Source: Herpetosiphon giganteus (lineage in GTDB: Bacteria > Chloroflexota > Chloroflexia > Chloroflexales > Herpetosiphonaceae). Taken from it: 64,000 bases of DNA. This document shows, one piece after another, positions 8,669 to 17,220 of this stretch. The stretch's first letter is position 1, and every line of letters starts with the position of its first letter. Both the position numbers and the translations under genes were made by a program. The stretch covers positions 248,001-312,000 of the forward strand of contig NZ_JAFBCZ010000003.1 of the NCBI RefSeq assembly GCF_016907925.1. Direction: 5' to 3'. The notes beneath the pieces are model-generated. The model saw only the letters and a program-made list of their open reading frames with translations, was not told where the DNA came from and did no database searches.

Positions 8669-9181
8669 ATGGATGATTTGATTGAGGATTTACTTGCGCA
8701 TCCCAAAGTGCTGGAAACCCAAACCCATCTGCACCATGGGATTGCAAAATACGAACATTTAATGCGGGTTACCCGCTATTCATATCGCATTGCCCGTTTG
8801 CTCAAAGCCGATGTGCGGGTTTGTACTCGGGCTGCCTTGCTCCACGATATTGATTCGCGCTATGGCACGCTGGAAAATCATGGCGCTGTGGCTGCACGCT
8901 GGGCCGAAGAACAAGGCGAAGATTCGGCTGTCTGCCTAGCAATCGTTGGCCATATGTACCCGATTGGCCCTGCACCCATGACCCGCGAAGGCTGGATTTT
9001 GTCGTTGGCCGATAAGGCTGCATCATTGGCCGATTTGACCGCCTATGTGCGAGGATTGGTCAATGGCCGTTCGCAAAAAATGAAACGCGATCTGCAAGCC
9101 AGCGATCCATTTTATCGCCCACGGCGCAAACCAAAACGCCGCGAACAACTGCGCAAAATGCTCGATATTGATATTAGCTGA
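8669..9181 (+). CDS. HD-domain phosphohydrolase
   Basis: This 170-residue cytoplasmic protein carries the HD metal site in order: 'HHGIAKYEHLMRVTRYS' (first His), 'AALLHDIDS' (the HD pair), 'VGHMYP' (His) and 'LADKAASLADL' (late Asp). HD proteins hydrolyse phosphate esters of nucleotides or signalling nucleotides. The compact size and lack of fused domains leave the substrate open. GGAGG sits just before the ATG. The C-terminus is very basic ('RPRRKPKRREQLRK'), which may bind nucleic acid or only be an extended helix. It has its own promoter and no operon partner. Confidence 0.85.
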   Translation: MDDLIEDLLAHPKVLETQTHLHHGIAKYEHLMRVTRYSYRIARLLKADVRVCTRAALLHDIDSRYGTLENHGAVAARWAEEQGEDSAVCLAIVGHMYPIGPAPMTREGWILSLADKAASLADLTAYVRGLVNGRSQKMKRDLQASDPFYRPRRKPKRREQLRKMLDIDIS

Positions 9182-9333
9182 ATTTAAATATTGAACGATA
9201 GATCGAATTGTGTAACAGTTTTGTTGCACAATTTTTGTTTAATTGATGTAAATAGTTATTTCGCTTAACTAAAGCAGAAATAGTTTCTAGCATGATTAAA
9301 GATTGAAACGGCGTTGCTTAGAACTTAATATTT

Positions 9334-9362
9334 TTGACCGAATCTCCGGAGCGGCGTATTAT
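9334..9362 (+). promoter_or_regulatory. Sigma70-type promoter of the 5'-nucleotidase gene
   Basis: TTGACC at 9334-9339 and TATTAT at 9357-9362 are separated by exactly 17 bp. They lie 55 bp before the ATG at 9417. The spacer holds the palindrome CTCCGGAG. Confidence 0.65.
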
Positions 9363-9416
9363 AGCACTATATGCTTGGATCTCAATACGAGCATATCAGT
9401 GTTTTAGGAGGATTGA

Positions 9417-11321
9417 ATGATGCGTTTGCTACGTGCGTTCGCGTTGTTGCTCTTGGTGGCTGTTTTGGCTCCGCTCGGCTTACAGAGCGGTGTCGTGAAG
9501 GCCCAAAGTGAGCAACGCACGGTCACAATTTTGGAAACCAGCGATATTCACGGCAATTTGATGGCGTGGGATTACTACACCGGCAAGCCCGCCGAATGGG
9601 GTATGACCAAGGTCGCAACCCTGATCAAACAAGAACGGGCGCTTGATCCCAATCTGTTGTTGGTCGATAGTGGCGATACGATTCAAGGCTCGCCGTTGAC
9701 CTACTACTACAATACGATTGACCAAAATGCGCCGCATCCAATGGCAGCGGTGTTTAATACGCTGAAATATGATGCAGCTGCTCTGGGTAATCACGAATTC
9801 AACTATGGTTTGGATGTGCTGAATCGCTATAGCAGCCAAGCCCAATACCCAGTGATGAGCGCAAATACCCGTAAAACTGATGGCAGCGAAGCCTTCAAGC
9901 CGTATACGATCAAAGATGTCAATGGCGTGAAAGTTGGTATTTTGGCCTTAACCACGCCATCTGTGCCAACTTGGGAAAAACCAGCTAACATTGCTGGCTT
10001 GCAATTCGCTGATCCGGTTGAAATTGCCAAGCAATATGTGCCACAAATTCGCGCCGAAGGGGCCAATATTGTGGTGGTCATTCAACACATTGGTTGGGAA
10101 AAACAACCAGCCGATGCAACCAAGCCAGAAGCATGGCTTACCGACCACAACACCTGGCGCGATACTGGCTCGTTGCCTGGCGAAAATGTGGCGATTAAAC
10201 TGGCCTTAGAAGTGCCTGGGATTGATGCAATTTTAACTGGTCACTCGCACTTGAATGTTCCCAAGGCTGTTATCAATAATGTTTTATTAACCGAGCCATC
10301 ATATTGGGGCCGGAATTTGGGCAAAGTGTCAATTACGGTTGAGAAAAATGGCGATAGCTGGAATGTAGTTAATAAAGATTCAACCACGCTTTCGGTTACC
10401 AACGTTGCTGAAGATCCAGAGATCAAAGCACTTATCCAACCCTACCACGACCAAACGTTGAGCTACATCAGCCAGCCCGTTGGCACGGCCAGCGCCGAAT
10501 TTGCTGGCGGCCCTAAGGCTCGCTATCGCGATAGCGCCTTGGCCGATTTGATCAACAATGTGCAAAAGCAAGCTGCTGCTGACGCAGGCTACCCTGTCGA
10601 TCTCTCGCTGGCAGCGATTTTTACCGATGGCGGCATGATTCCGGCTGGCCAAATTACCTTGCGCGATGCCTACAGTATTTACATTTACGACAACACGTTG
10701 TATGTGATGGAAATTAATGGCGATATTTTGCGCCGCGCGCTAGAACGTAACGCCGAATATTTCCGCCAACTTGATCCCAATGCCTTGCCCGATGATCCCA
10801 AGGCTGTGGTTAACGATAATGCCCGCGATTACAATTGGGATTTGTATACCGACATCGAATATAGCTACGATTTGACCAAGCCAGCAGGCCAGCGTGTGAC
10901 CAAGCTCCAATTAAATGGCGTTGACATTGCACCTGAACAAACCCTGCGGATTGCAATCAACAACTATCGCGCTGGTGGCGGCGGCGGCTTTGCCATGTTC
11001 CGCGAAGGCAAGATTTTGTATCAATCGACCAGCGAAATTCGCGATTTGATTGCAGAATCGGTTAAAAATGCTGGCACAATTGACCCAGCGGTGGTGAATA
11101 AAGTTAACTTTACTTTAGTGCCAGATTTGTACGCTCACTACTATGGCAACGCGACCCAACCAAGCGCTACGCCAGTGACAGCAGCGCCAACCGCCACGCC
11201 AGCGCCAAATGTGCCAATTACCTTGCCTGATACCAGCAGCAGCCAACCAAGCTATGGCTGGGCTTGGGCGACGCTTGCCATGCTCTTGCTCGTGTTGGGC
11301 TTGATTGTGCGCCGCAAGTAA
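9417..11321 (+). CDS. Surface-anchored 2',3'-cyclic-nucleotide phosphodiesterase / 5'-nucleotidase
   Basis: Signal peptide (about 1-29), then a calcineurin-like phosphoesterase domain with all metal motifs: 'TSDIHGNL', 'VDSGDTIQGS', 'ALGNHEFNYG', 'VVIQHIGWE' and 'LTGHSHLNVP'. A C-terminal 5'-nucleotidase substrate domain follows (about 350-560). This architecture matches CpdB/UshA/YfkN enzymes, which release phosphate and nucleosides from extracellular nucleotides. After an Ala/Thr/Pro linker the protein ends with 'ITLPDTSSSQ', a hydrophobic helix and 'RRK'. This is shaped like a sortase (LPxTG) anchor but with Ser in place of Gly. AGGAGG at 9406-9411 precedes two adjacent ATGs (9417 and 9420). 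Length 634 aa. Confidence 0.93.
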   Translation: MMRLLRAFALLLLVAVLAPLGLQSGVVKAQSEQRTVTILETSDIHGNLMAWDYYTGKPAEWGMTKVATLIKQERALDPNLLLVDSGDTIQGSPLTYYYNTIDQNAPHPMAAVFNTLKYDAAALGNHEFNYGLDVLNRYSSQAQYPVMSANTRKTDGSEAFKPYTIKDVNGVKVGILALTTPSVPTWEKPANIAGLQFADPVEIAKQYVPQIRAEGANIVVVIQHIGWEKQPADATKPEAWLTDHNTWRDTGSLPGENVAIKLALEVPGIDAILTGHSHLNVPKAVINNVLLTEPSYWGRNLGKVSITVEKNGDSWNVVNKDSTTLSVTNVAEDPEIKALIQPYHDQTLSYISQPVGTASAEFAGGPKARYRDSALADLINNVQKQAAADAGYPVDLSLAAIFTDGGMIPAGQITLRDAYSIYIYDNTLYVMEINGDILRRALERNAEYFRQLDPNALPDDPKAVVNDNARDYNWDLYTDIEYSYDLTKPAGQRVTKLQLNGVDIAPEQTLRIAINNYRAGGGGGFAMFREGKILYQSTSEIRDLIAESVKNAGTIDPAVVNKVNFTLVPDLYAHYYGNATQPSATPVTAAPTATPAPNVPITLPDTSSSQPSYGWAWATLAMLLLVLGLIVRRK

Positions 11322-11324
11322 GGG

Positions 11325-11772
11325 CAAAAGGCAGAAGGCAAAAGTCAAAAAAGAGCAGAGGCTATAGGCTATGGGCTATCGGAATATTTAAGGTCAAAAG
11401 GCAGAAGTCAAAAGTCAAAAAAGGGGAGAGAGAGGGATGAAATTTAACCGCGAAGGACGCGAAGAGCACGAAGGAGCAATGGCTTTGGGCTTTGGTCTAT
11501 CGGAAATTTATTCGTGGAATTCGTGTCCTACGTGGATCAAAATTTAACGCAGCGGCGCAGAACGACCGAAGGATGAAGGATGAGGGATGAAAACAAAAGC
11601 CCATAGCCCATAGCCTATAGCCACATCTTCGTGCCCTTCGTGCGCTTCGTGGATCAAAACTCTGACTTCTTGCCTCCCTAAAACCCCCGCTAGCCAAAAG
11701 CCTGTCGTCCTTCGTGCTCTTTGTGCGCTTCGTGGATCGCCAACCCCTATGCTCTATGTTCTATGCTCTTCG
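11325..11772. repeat. Intergenic repeat mosaic
   Basis: No gene is seen in this 450-bp gap. It holds the same words as elsewhere: 'gcaaaaggcagaaggcaaaagtc', 'ctataggctatgggc', 'cgcgaaggacgcgaagagcacgaagg' (reverse of the CTTCGTG units), 'aacgcagcggcgcagaa', 'ggatgaaggatgaggga', 'gcccatagcctatagcc', CTTCGTGCC nonamers and 'tatgctctatgttctatgctc'. The words run up to the stop codon of the next gene. Confidence 0.85.
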
Positions 11773-11774
11773 CG

Positions 11775-12806
11775 CTACACATCCTCGAGCAATAAGCGCA
11801 GCGAGGCCGCATCGAGATCCTTTTTATCGAGCAAGGCCACTGCACCAACTGCCAAGCCACGCCGATGAAACTCGCGATCAGGGTAGGCGCTGACCAGCAA
11901 AACCCGCGTATTCGGCGATTGCTTCTTGATTTGGGCGGCACAGCCAATGCCATCTTCATCGCCCAAAACCACATCGACCAAGGCCAAATCGGGCGTGCGT
12001 TGGCTGACTGCTGCCAAGGCTTCTGCTTGATGCGCGGCCTCGACCACAGCACAATTGGGCTGCATTTTGCTAATCATACGGCTAACATGTTGGCGATAGC
12101 GCAAATTATCATCAACAATCAATACATTTAGGGCTTGGCTGGGGACAAGATTTTGGCTGCTGGTTGGCATCATTGGCAATTGCGGGTGTTGCGCTGCATA
12201 ATGCACAGCTTCAAGCCGACTTTGCACCCCAATTTGGCGATACAAGCGGGTTAGGTGATTTTCAACGGTTTTGACGCTCAGGCCAATTCGGCGGGCGATT
12301 GCGTGATTATCGTCGCCCTGCTGCAAACACCAGAGCAATTCGCGTTGGCGCGGCGTAAGGCCAGTATCAACCACGGGCACGCCGCGCATCAGCTTGGAAA
12401 GTAAGGGCGTGCAAACCCAGCGCTCGCCAGCAAGCACCCGTTGCAATGCTAGCCGAATATCAGCCAACGGTTGATCCTTGAGTTGGTAGCCATCAACTCC
12501 CGCTTGCAACAAACCCTGCACATACACATCGTCGTCGTAGGCGCTGACGACGAGAATTTTGAGCTGGGGATAGTACATGCGAATTTGGCGAATCGTTTGC
12601 AGCGGCTCGAATTGCGGCATGCTCACATCGATCACCAAGGCATCTGGTTGCAGATCAAGCGCTGCTAAAACCCCTGGGCCATCGCCAACCTCGGCCACAA
12701 TCTGCACATTGGGCAAATCGCTTAGGGCCGTAGAAATGCCCGCTCGCACCACGGCATGGTCATCAGCGACCACAATTCGGATCTGACGCTCGCCATTGAG
12801 TTGCAT
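11775..12806 (-). CDS. Response regulator with REC - LuxR-type HTH - REC architecture
   Basis: Residues 8-125 form a NarL-type receiver (acidic D15/D16, phospho-acceptor D60, K110). A LuxR/GerE helix-turn-helix follows at about 145-205 ('LTPRQRELLWCLQQGDDN', 'IGLSVKTVENHLTRLYRQIG'). A second complete receiver spans about 225-343 ('VLIVDDN', D278 in 'LALVDVVLG', K328/K329). Normal NarL proteins stop after the HTH, so a second receiver behind the DNA-binding domain is unusual and could make DNA binding depend on two phosphorylation inputs. No kinase is adjacent. It points away from the sugar ABC operon that starts 370 bp to its right and is a candidate regulator of it. Confidence 0.92.
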   Translation of the reverse strand: MQLNGERQIRIVVADDHAVVRAGISTALSDLPNVQIVAEVGDGPGVLAALDLQPDALVIDVSMPQFEPLQTIRQIRMYYPQLKILVVSAYDDDVYVQGLLQAGVDGYQLKDQPLADIRLALQRVLAGERWVCTPLLSKLMRGVPVVDTGLTPRQRELLWCLQQGDDNHAIARRIGLSVKTVENHLTRLYRQIGVQSRLEAVHYAAQHPQLPMMPTSSQNLVPSQALNVLIVDDNLRYRQHVSRMISKMQPNCAVVEAAHQAEALAAVSQRTPDLALVDVVLGDEDGIGCAAQIKKQSPNTRVLLVSAYPDREFHRRGLAVGAVALLDKKDLDAASLRLLLEDV

Positions 12807-12820
12807 GAAATTCCTCGCTT

Positions 12821-12860
12821 TAGGGGAAATCCCCCCATTGAACTAGGGGAAAGACCCTAG
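12821..12860. promoter_or_regulatory. Candidate operator: repeated TAGGGGAAA with overlapping palindrome
   Basis: TAGGGGAAA occurs at 12821-12829 and 12844-12852, 23 bp apart (about two helical turns). A CTAGGG/CCCTAG inverted repeat lies at 12843-12860. The pair lies immediately upstream of the REC-HTH-REC start codon and could serve autoregulation. The rest of the gap to 13176 shows only a small hairpin (gctcc/ggagc near 13075-13090) and no gene. Confidence 0.35.
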
Positions 12861-13176
12861 GAAGATTGGGGGATTGGGGGTTTTGTTGACCAACGGCTTT
12901 GGCGTACACTTGGGTTACATCAGTCAGCACGGAATATCGTGCCATAAGCAGCGTATTTACGCAACTTAGGCAACCCACCACCAACCAACTATCCAGCATG
13001 GCAAAACTACACCTACAGAAAAAAAGCAATGGTTCGCTCAACGTAGCTTTGGTGCTGGGATAGGGCATTGGTGCGCTCCTACAAGGAGCAGGTTCGTTCG
13101 ATTTCGTTGGCTTTTTGTTCGGACAACTCGGTATCAATGATGATTGTAGGTCTTAACAGACGAAGGAGTCCACTCT

Positions 13177-14301
13177 ATGAACGTGCGGCGTAGCGCATTC
13201 ACCTCCCTCTTGCTTGTGCTTCTCTCAGGCGTGATTGCAGCCTGTGGCAGCGAAAGCGCAACCACTGCTCCAACCACGGGCACTGGTGGCACCACCAGCG
13301 GTGGCGGCAAAGTTGTTGCCTTGTTCTTGCCCGATGCAAAGACAGCCCGCTATGAAACTGCCGACCGCCCTTACTTCGAAGCCAAAATGAAAGAGCTTTG
13401 CCCCGATTGTACAGTACTTTACAACAACGCCAACCAAGATGCTAACTTGCAATTGCAACAAGCAGAAGCAGCCTTGACCAACGGCGCACAAGTTTTGGTG
13501 CTCGACCCAGTTGATTCAGCTGCTGCTGCCTCGATTGCCGACAAAGCCAAAGCCCAAAATGTGCCAGTCATCGCCTACGACCGATTGATCCTCAACTCAG
13601 ATGGCGTGAGCTACTACATTTCATTCGACAACGAATCAGTTGGTAAATTACAAGCCGAAAGTTTGATCGCTGAATTGACCAAACAAGGCATTGCCAACCC
13701 AACCATCGTGATGATCAACGGCTCGCCAACCGACAACAATGCCAAATTGTTCAAAGCTGGCGCGCACAGCGTGTTTGATCCATTAGTGAGCGCTGGCAAA
13801 TTGACGATTGCCAACGAATACGACACTCCAGACTGGAGCCCAGACAAAGCTCAAGACCAAATGCAACAAGCCTTGACCAGCCTTGGCAACAAAGTTGATG
13901 GCGTGTATGCAGCCAATGACGGCACTGGTGGCGGCGCAATTGCAGCTATGAAGGCCGGTGGTCTCTCGCCATTGCCTCCAGTAACGGGCCAAGACGCAGA
14001 ATTGGCAGCCATTCAACGGATTTTGGCTGGCGACCAATACATGACCGTTTACAAAGCGATCAAGCCCCAAGCTGAAGCAGCAGCTGAATTGGCCTTCGCC
14101 TTGATCAACGGCAAAACCTCCGACAAGGCAACTGGTAAAGTCAACAACGGCAAAATTGATGTTCCTTCAATCTTGCTGACCCCAATTTCAGTGACCAAAG
14201 CCAACGTCAAAGACACGATTGTCAAAGACCAATTCCACAAAGTTGATCAGATCTGTGCTGGCGATTTCGCCAAAGCCTGTACTGATGCCGGTATTCAATA
14301 G
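13177..14301 (+). CDS. Sugar ABC transporter substrate-binding lipoprotein (XylF/RbsB-like)
   Basis: The N-terminus has a lipoprotein signal with lipobox 'GVIAAC', so C23 would be lipidated and the protein anchored outside the membrane. A Gly/Thr/Ser linker follows, then a type I periplasmic binding fold: 'NANQDANLQLQQAEAALTNG', 'VLVLDPVDSAAAASIADKA', 'VPVIAYDRLILNSDGVSYYI', 'NGSPTDNNAKLFKAGA' and 'GVYAANDGTGGGAIAAMK'. These segments resemble D-xylose-binding XylF more than ribose-binding RbsB, so xylose or a related monosaccharide is likely, but the ligand is not proven. GAAGGAG precedes the ATG. It heads an operon with the ATPase and permease. Confidence 0.93.
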   Translation: MNVRRSAFTSLLLVLLSGVIAACGSESATTAPTTGTGGTTSGGGKVVALFLPDAKTARYETADRPYFEAKMKELCPDCTVLYNNANQDANLQLQQAEAALTNGAQVLVLDPVDSAAAASIADKAKAQNVPVIAYDRLILNSDGVSYYISFDNESVGKLQAESLIAELTKQGIANPTIVMINGSPTDNNAKLFKAGAHSVFDPLVSAGKLTIANEYDTPDWSPDKAQDQMQQALTSLGNKVDGVYAANDGTGGGAIAAMKAGGLSPLPPVTGQDAELAAIQRILAGDQYMTVYKAIKPQAEAAAELAFALINGKTSDKATGKVNNGKIDVPSILLTPISVTKANVKDTIVKDQFHKVDQICAGDFAKACTDAGIQ

Positions 14302-14313
14302 GTAGCCTCCTCG

Positions 14314-14351
14314 CCGCTGGGTTGGCATGGCTCACAACGCCAGCCCAGCGG
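14314..14351 (+). other. Intercistronic hairpin between binding protein and ATPase genes
   Basis: A 13-bp GC-rich stem (14314-14326 with 14339-14351, one G-U pair) with a 12-base loop lies right after the binding-protein stop. Such structures commonly protect the upstream mRNA or partly terminate transcription, which would give more binding protein than ATPase and permease. No T-run follows, so full termination is unlikely. Confidence 0.65.
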
Positions 14352-14386
14352 CCACTCCACTGACCCACAGCAAAAGGAATAGAGTC

Positions 14387-15178
14387 ATGACAGCAACAGA
14401 AGCAGCGATGCCTGTCTTGCAATTGCGCCAAGTTAGCAAACGCTTTGGTGCGGTTCAAGCCCTCTCCAACGTCGATTTCGAAGTTTATTCGAATGAAGTG
14501 GTGGCGCTGGTTGGTGATAACGGCGCAGGTAAATCGACGCTGATTAAAACCATCGCCGGAGCCTACAAACCAGACGAAGGCGATTATATTTTTGAAGGCA
14601 AGGTCGTTTCAGTTAATAGCCCGCGGCAAGCAACCGACCTCGGAGTTGAAACGGTCTACCAAGATTTGGCCTTGTGCGATAATCTCGATGTGGTTTCCAA
14701 CCTCTATCTTGGCCGCGAAAATGTACGCCGTAGCGGCCTTAAATCCATGGATTTGTTGAATGAAACCGAGATGGAGCGGCGGGCAACTGAAGTGCTGCGT
14801 GATCTAAGTGTCAAAATTCCTAGTGTGCGGGTGCAAATTGCCAATCTTTCTGGCGGTCAACGCCAATCGGTGGCGGTGGCGCGTTCGGTAATGTGGAACT
14901 CCAAAGTTGTGTTGCTTGATGAGCCAACTGCTGCGCTGGGCGTTGAGCAAACCCGCCAAGTCAAAGATTTGATTTTGCGTTTGCGCGAACGTGGCTTAGG
15001 CGTGGTCGTGATCAGCCATAATGTTGCCGATGTGTTTGAAGTATCCGATCGCATTATTGTCATGCGGCTGGGGCGGCGGGTTGCAACCTTCCACACAGCG
15101 CGCAGCACCAACGAACAAGTGATTGGCGCGATTACCGGGGCAATGCTGCCCGCCAATGCCTATGGAGAAGCTGAATGA
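14387..15178 (+). CDS. Sugar ABC transporter ATP-binding protein (single ATPase domain)
   Basis: The domain is complete: Walker A 'GDNGAGKST' (residues 43-51), Q-loop 'ETVYQDLALCDNLDVVSNLYL', signature 'NLSGGQRQSVAVARS', Walker B 'VVLLDEPTAAL' and switch 'VVISHN'. The protein has only one nucleotide-binding domain (263 aa). Monosaccharide ATPases such as XylG and RbsA have two, so this belongs to the FrcA-like single-domain type and probably works as a homodimer. The ATG at 14387 with AAGGA 8 bases upstream is preferred to an upstream ATG at 14327 that falls inside the intercistronic hairpin. Its stop overlaps the permease start (ATGA). Confidence 0.94.
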   Translation: MTATEAAMPVLQLRQVSKRFGAVQALSNVDFEVYSNEVVALVGDNGAGKSTLIKTIAGAYKPDEGDYIFEGKVVSVNSPRQATDLGVETVYQDLALCDNLDVVSNLYLGRENVRRSGLKSMDLLNETEMERRATEVLRDLSVKIPSVRVQIANLSGGQRQSVAVARSVMWNSKVVLLDEPTAALGVEQTRQVKDLILRLRERGLGVVVISHNVADVFEVSDRIIVMRLGRRVATFHTARSTNEQVIGAITGAMLPANAYGEAE

Positions 15179-16410
15179 TGAAGACTCAACCAACCAATCT
15201 CGCTGCTGCGCCAAATAATTGGCGTGAAGCATTGGCCGAACGCTTTCGCCAAGGCAATTTAGGCTCGCTGCCAGTGATTATTGGCCTGATTATTATTGCG
15301 ATTGTGTTTCAAAGCATTAACAAAAATTTTCTTACGCCACTGAACCTGACCAACTTGATGGTGCAAATTGCTGCGATGGGCACAATTTCAACTGGGGTTG
15401 TGCTGATTTTGCTGCTTGGCGAGGTCGATTTATCGGCGGGCCAGGTGAGCGGCTTGGCAGCAGCGGTGATGGCGGTGTTGGTTTCGCGGCATAATCTGCC
15501 TGCTGGCGTGGCCATTGTTGGCGCGATTGTGGTTGGGGCCTTGGTTGGCCTGTTGCAAGGCTGGTGGATTTCCTCCTTCCGCGTGCCCTCGTTCGTGGTG
15601 ACCTTGGCAGGCTTGCTGGCTTGGCAAGGGGCGCGCCTGCGGGTGCTTGGCGACACTGGCAGCATCAACATCACCAACAAATTTATTATTGATATTGCCA
15701 ACTTTCGGCTGCCAATTTGGCTGGGCTGGGTGTTTGGGGTGGTTGGCGTGGTTGTGTATGCCCTGATTGTGTTCAATGAATATCGTAGTCGCCGCGCCGC
15801 CGAATTGCCAGTTGGCTCGTTGAATGGCGTGCTGTGGCGAGTTGGCGTGGTTGGGGCCAGCGTTTTGGCTGGGGTTGCGATGATGAACGTCAACCGCAAT
15901 GCCAATGCTGCTGGGATTCCGATTCAAGGTGTGCCAACCGCCGTTATTATCTTTATGACCTTCTTGATTATCTTCGATTTTATTACTCAGCGCACACGGT
16001 TTGGCCGCTATGTCTATGCAGTTGGTGGTAATACCGAAGCCGCACGCCGCGCAGGGATCAATGTTAATCGCATCCGAATTACGATTTTTATGCTGGCTTC
16101 GGCCTTAGCTGCCTGTGGCGGGATTTTGGCGGCTTCACGTTTGAACGCAGCCAATCAATCATCAGGCGATGGCGATGTGCTGTTGAACGCAATTGCGGCA
16201 GCGGTCATCGGCGGCACGAGCTTGTTTGGCGGGCGGGGCCGCATTTGGTCGGCCTTGCTGGGCGCGCTGGTGATTGGGGCAATTGCTAATGGCATGGATT
16301 TGCTGGCGCTCAAATCATCGATCAAATTTATTGTAACTGGCGCGGTGTTGTTGCTGGCAGTTACAATCGATGCTGCTTCACGGGCGCGCCGCGAAAATAG
16401 TGGACGTTAG
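15175..16410 (+). CDS. Sugar ABC transporter permease (XylH/RbsC-like)
   Basis: This 411-residue integral membrane protein has about ten hydrophobic helices and the family motifs 'LLLGEVDLSAGQVSGLAAA', 'VPSFVVTLAGLLAWQGARL', 'GGNTEAARRAGINV' (the coupling-helix region) and 'AAAVIGGTSLFGGRGRIW'. It is longer than RbsC because of extra central helices, as in XylH. The start codon overlaps the ATPase stop by four bases (ATGA), which implies translational coupling. With the binding protein and ATPase it forms a complete importer. Two hairpins follow the stop. Confidence 0.95.
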   Translation: MMKTQPTNLAAAPNNWREALAERFRQGNLGSLPVIIGLIIIAIVFQSINKNFLTPLNLTNLMVQIAAMGTISTGVVLILLLGEVDLSAGQVSGLAAAVMAVLVSRHNLPAGVAIVGAIVVGALVGLLQGWWISSFRVPSFVVTLAGLLAWQGARLRVLGDTGSINITNKFIIDIANFRLPIWLGWVFGVVGVVVYALIVFNEYRSRRAAELPVGSLNGVLWRVGVVGASVLAGVAMMNVNRNANAAGIPIQGVPTAVIIFMTFLIIFDFITQRTRFGRYVYAVGGNTEAARRAGINVNRIRITIFMLASALAACGGILAASRLNAANQSSGDGDVLLNAIAAAVIGGTSLFGGRGRIWSALLGALVIGAIANGMDLLALKSSIKFIVTGAVLLLAVTIDAASRARRENSGR

Positions 16411-16448
16411 ATCCTAGCTTAACAACATTTATTTCTCCTCCCTTCCGT

Positions 16449-16490
16449 CCCTCCGCTGGAGGGAAACGCCGGGGGTTTTCATCCCCCGGC
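16449..16490 (+). terminator. Tandem hairpins after the sugar operon
   Basis: CCCTCC/GGAGGG (16449-16463) and GCCGGGGG/CCCCCGGC (16468-16490, 7-base loop) stand side by side 40-80 bp after the permease stop. There is no T-run, so this is either a weak terminator or another member of the intergenic repeats. Confidence 0.45.
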
Positions 16491-16534
16491 ACCCCCAAAT
16501 ATTCATGTTCTGGATTGTTATTATGCTTCTATAA

Positions 16535-16615
16535 CCCCAACTTCGCGATCTTCGTGCCCTTCGTGGTTTCCGTTCTTCGTGCTCTTCGTGCTCTTCGTGG
16601 ATCAAAACTTCTGCC
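16535..16615. repeat. CTTCGTGCT nonamer repeat
   Basis: Tandem 9-bp units (cttcgcgat, cttcgtgcc, cttcgtggt, cttcgtgct, cttcgtgct, cttcgtgga) run from about 16541 to 16600. They are the purest example of this repeat in the window. Confidence 0.85.
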
Positions 16616-16670
16616 TGCTTCGTAGTTCCATGCTAAAGTGCTGATAGGTGATTTATCAGCGAGCGACTGT

Positions 16671-17003
16671 ATGAGCAACGAATTTTTGAGCGCAATTTAT
16701 GAGACCCTCAAGCAAGTACCCACAGGCCGAATTGTGAATTATGGGCGTTTGGCGCTGGCGGCGGGCTACCCTGGTTATGCGCGGGCTGTCGGCAAAGCGC
16801 TGCATAGTTTAGATGAGCAATATCCTGATGTGGCTTGGTGGCGCGTGGTCAATCGCGAGGGCCGTATTTCGACCAATTGTCCGGTGCATACGGCGATTGA
16901 GCAACGCCAGCGCTTAGAGGCCGAGGGCATTGAGTTTGATGATCGCGGCTATATCAGCTGGCAGCGTTACGGTTGGCTGGAAACCAGCGAGCTTGAGTTT
17001 TGA
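16671..17003 (+). CDS. Alkyltransferase-like (ATL) DNA-repair protein
   Basis: This 110-residue protein is homologous to the C-terminal domain of O6-methylguanine-DNA methyltransferase ('LSAIYETLKQVPTGRIVNYG', 'ALAAGYPGYARAVGKALHS'). Where the methyltransferase has the active cysteine in PCHRV, this protein reads 'VAWWRVVNREG', so the cysteine is replaced by Trp and no methyl transfer can occur. ATL proteins bind alkylated guanine and flag it for nucleotide excision repair. Start: the ATG at 16671 begins at the conserved N-terminus; the upstream in-frame ATG at 16638 would add non-conserved residues from the 5' region. No other repair gene is adjacent. Confidence 0.9.
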   Translation: MSNEFLSAIYETLKQVPTGRIVNYGRLALAAGYPGYARAVGKALHSLDEQYPDVAWWRVVNREGRISTNCPVHTAIEQRQRLEAEGIEFDDRGYISWQRYGWLETSELEF

Positions 17004-17006
17004 ACT

Positions 17007-17217
17007 ATCCCTCACCCCAACCCCTCTCCCGCGTTTTCGTGGGCGAGGGGGATGGCTTACAAGGGTCGGTTGTTAAGATCCCCTCACCCCAACCCCTCTC
17101 CCGTCCAACGGGCGAGGGGCTTTAACGCGTTGGTTCTCCCGCAATTCCTTGGCGAAACATGGTCGGCTCCCCCTCGCCCGCGTTTTCGTGGGCGAGGGGG
17201 CTGGAGGGTGAGGGAGT
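17007..17217. repeat. GC-rich palindromic repeat family A (CCCTCACCCCAACCCCTCTCCC)
   Basis: Two forward units (about 17008-17058 and 17082-17122) and one partial unit of the type 'CCCCTCGCCCGCGTTTTCG' (17168-17216) fill the gap between convergent genes. Each can fold on itself (CCCTCGCCC...GGGCGAGGG), so they may also end transcripts. Further copies lie at about 25888, 42797, 51238, 60466 and 62938. Confidence 0.85.
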
Positions 17218-17220
17218 GAC

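Noticed and set aside
12820-13137. Minus-strand frame between the regulator and the sugar operon (105 codons)
   Set aside because: There is no ribosome site, it is Cys/Ser/Pro-rich without domain features, and it runs through the likely promoter region.
16541-16600. CTTCGTG nonamer tracts as possible CRISPR or coding repeats
   Set aside because: There are no spacers of constant length, the unit is 9 bp in tandem, and no cas gene is present. They are short tandem repeats.
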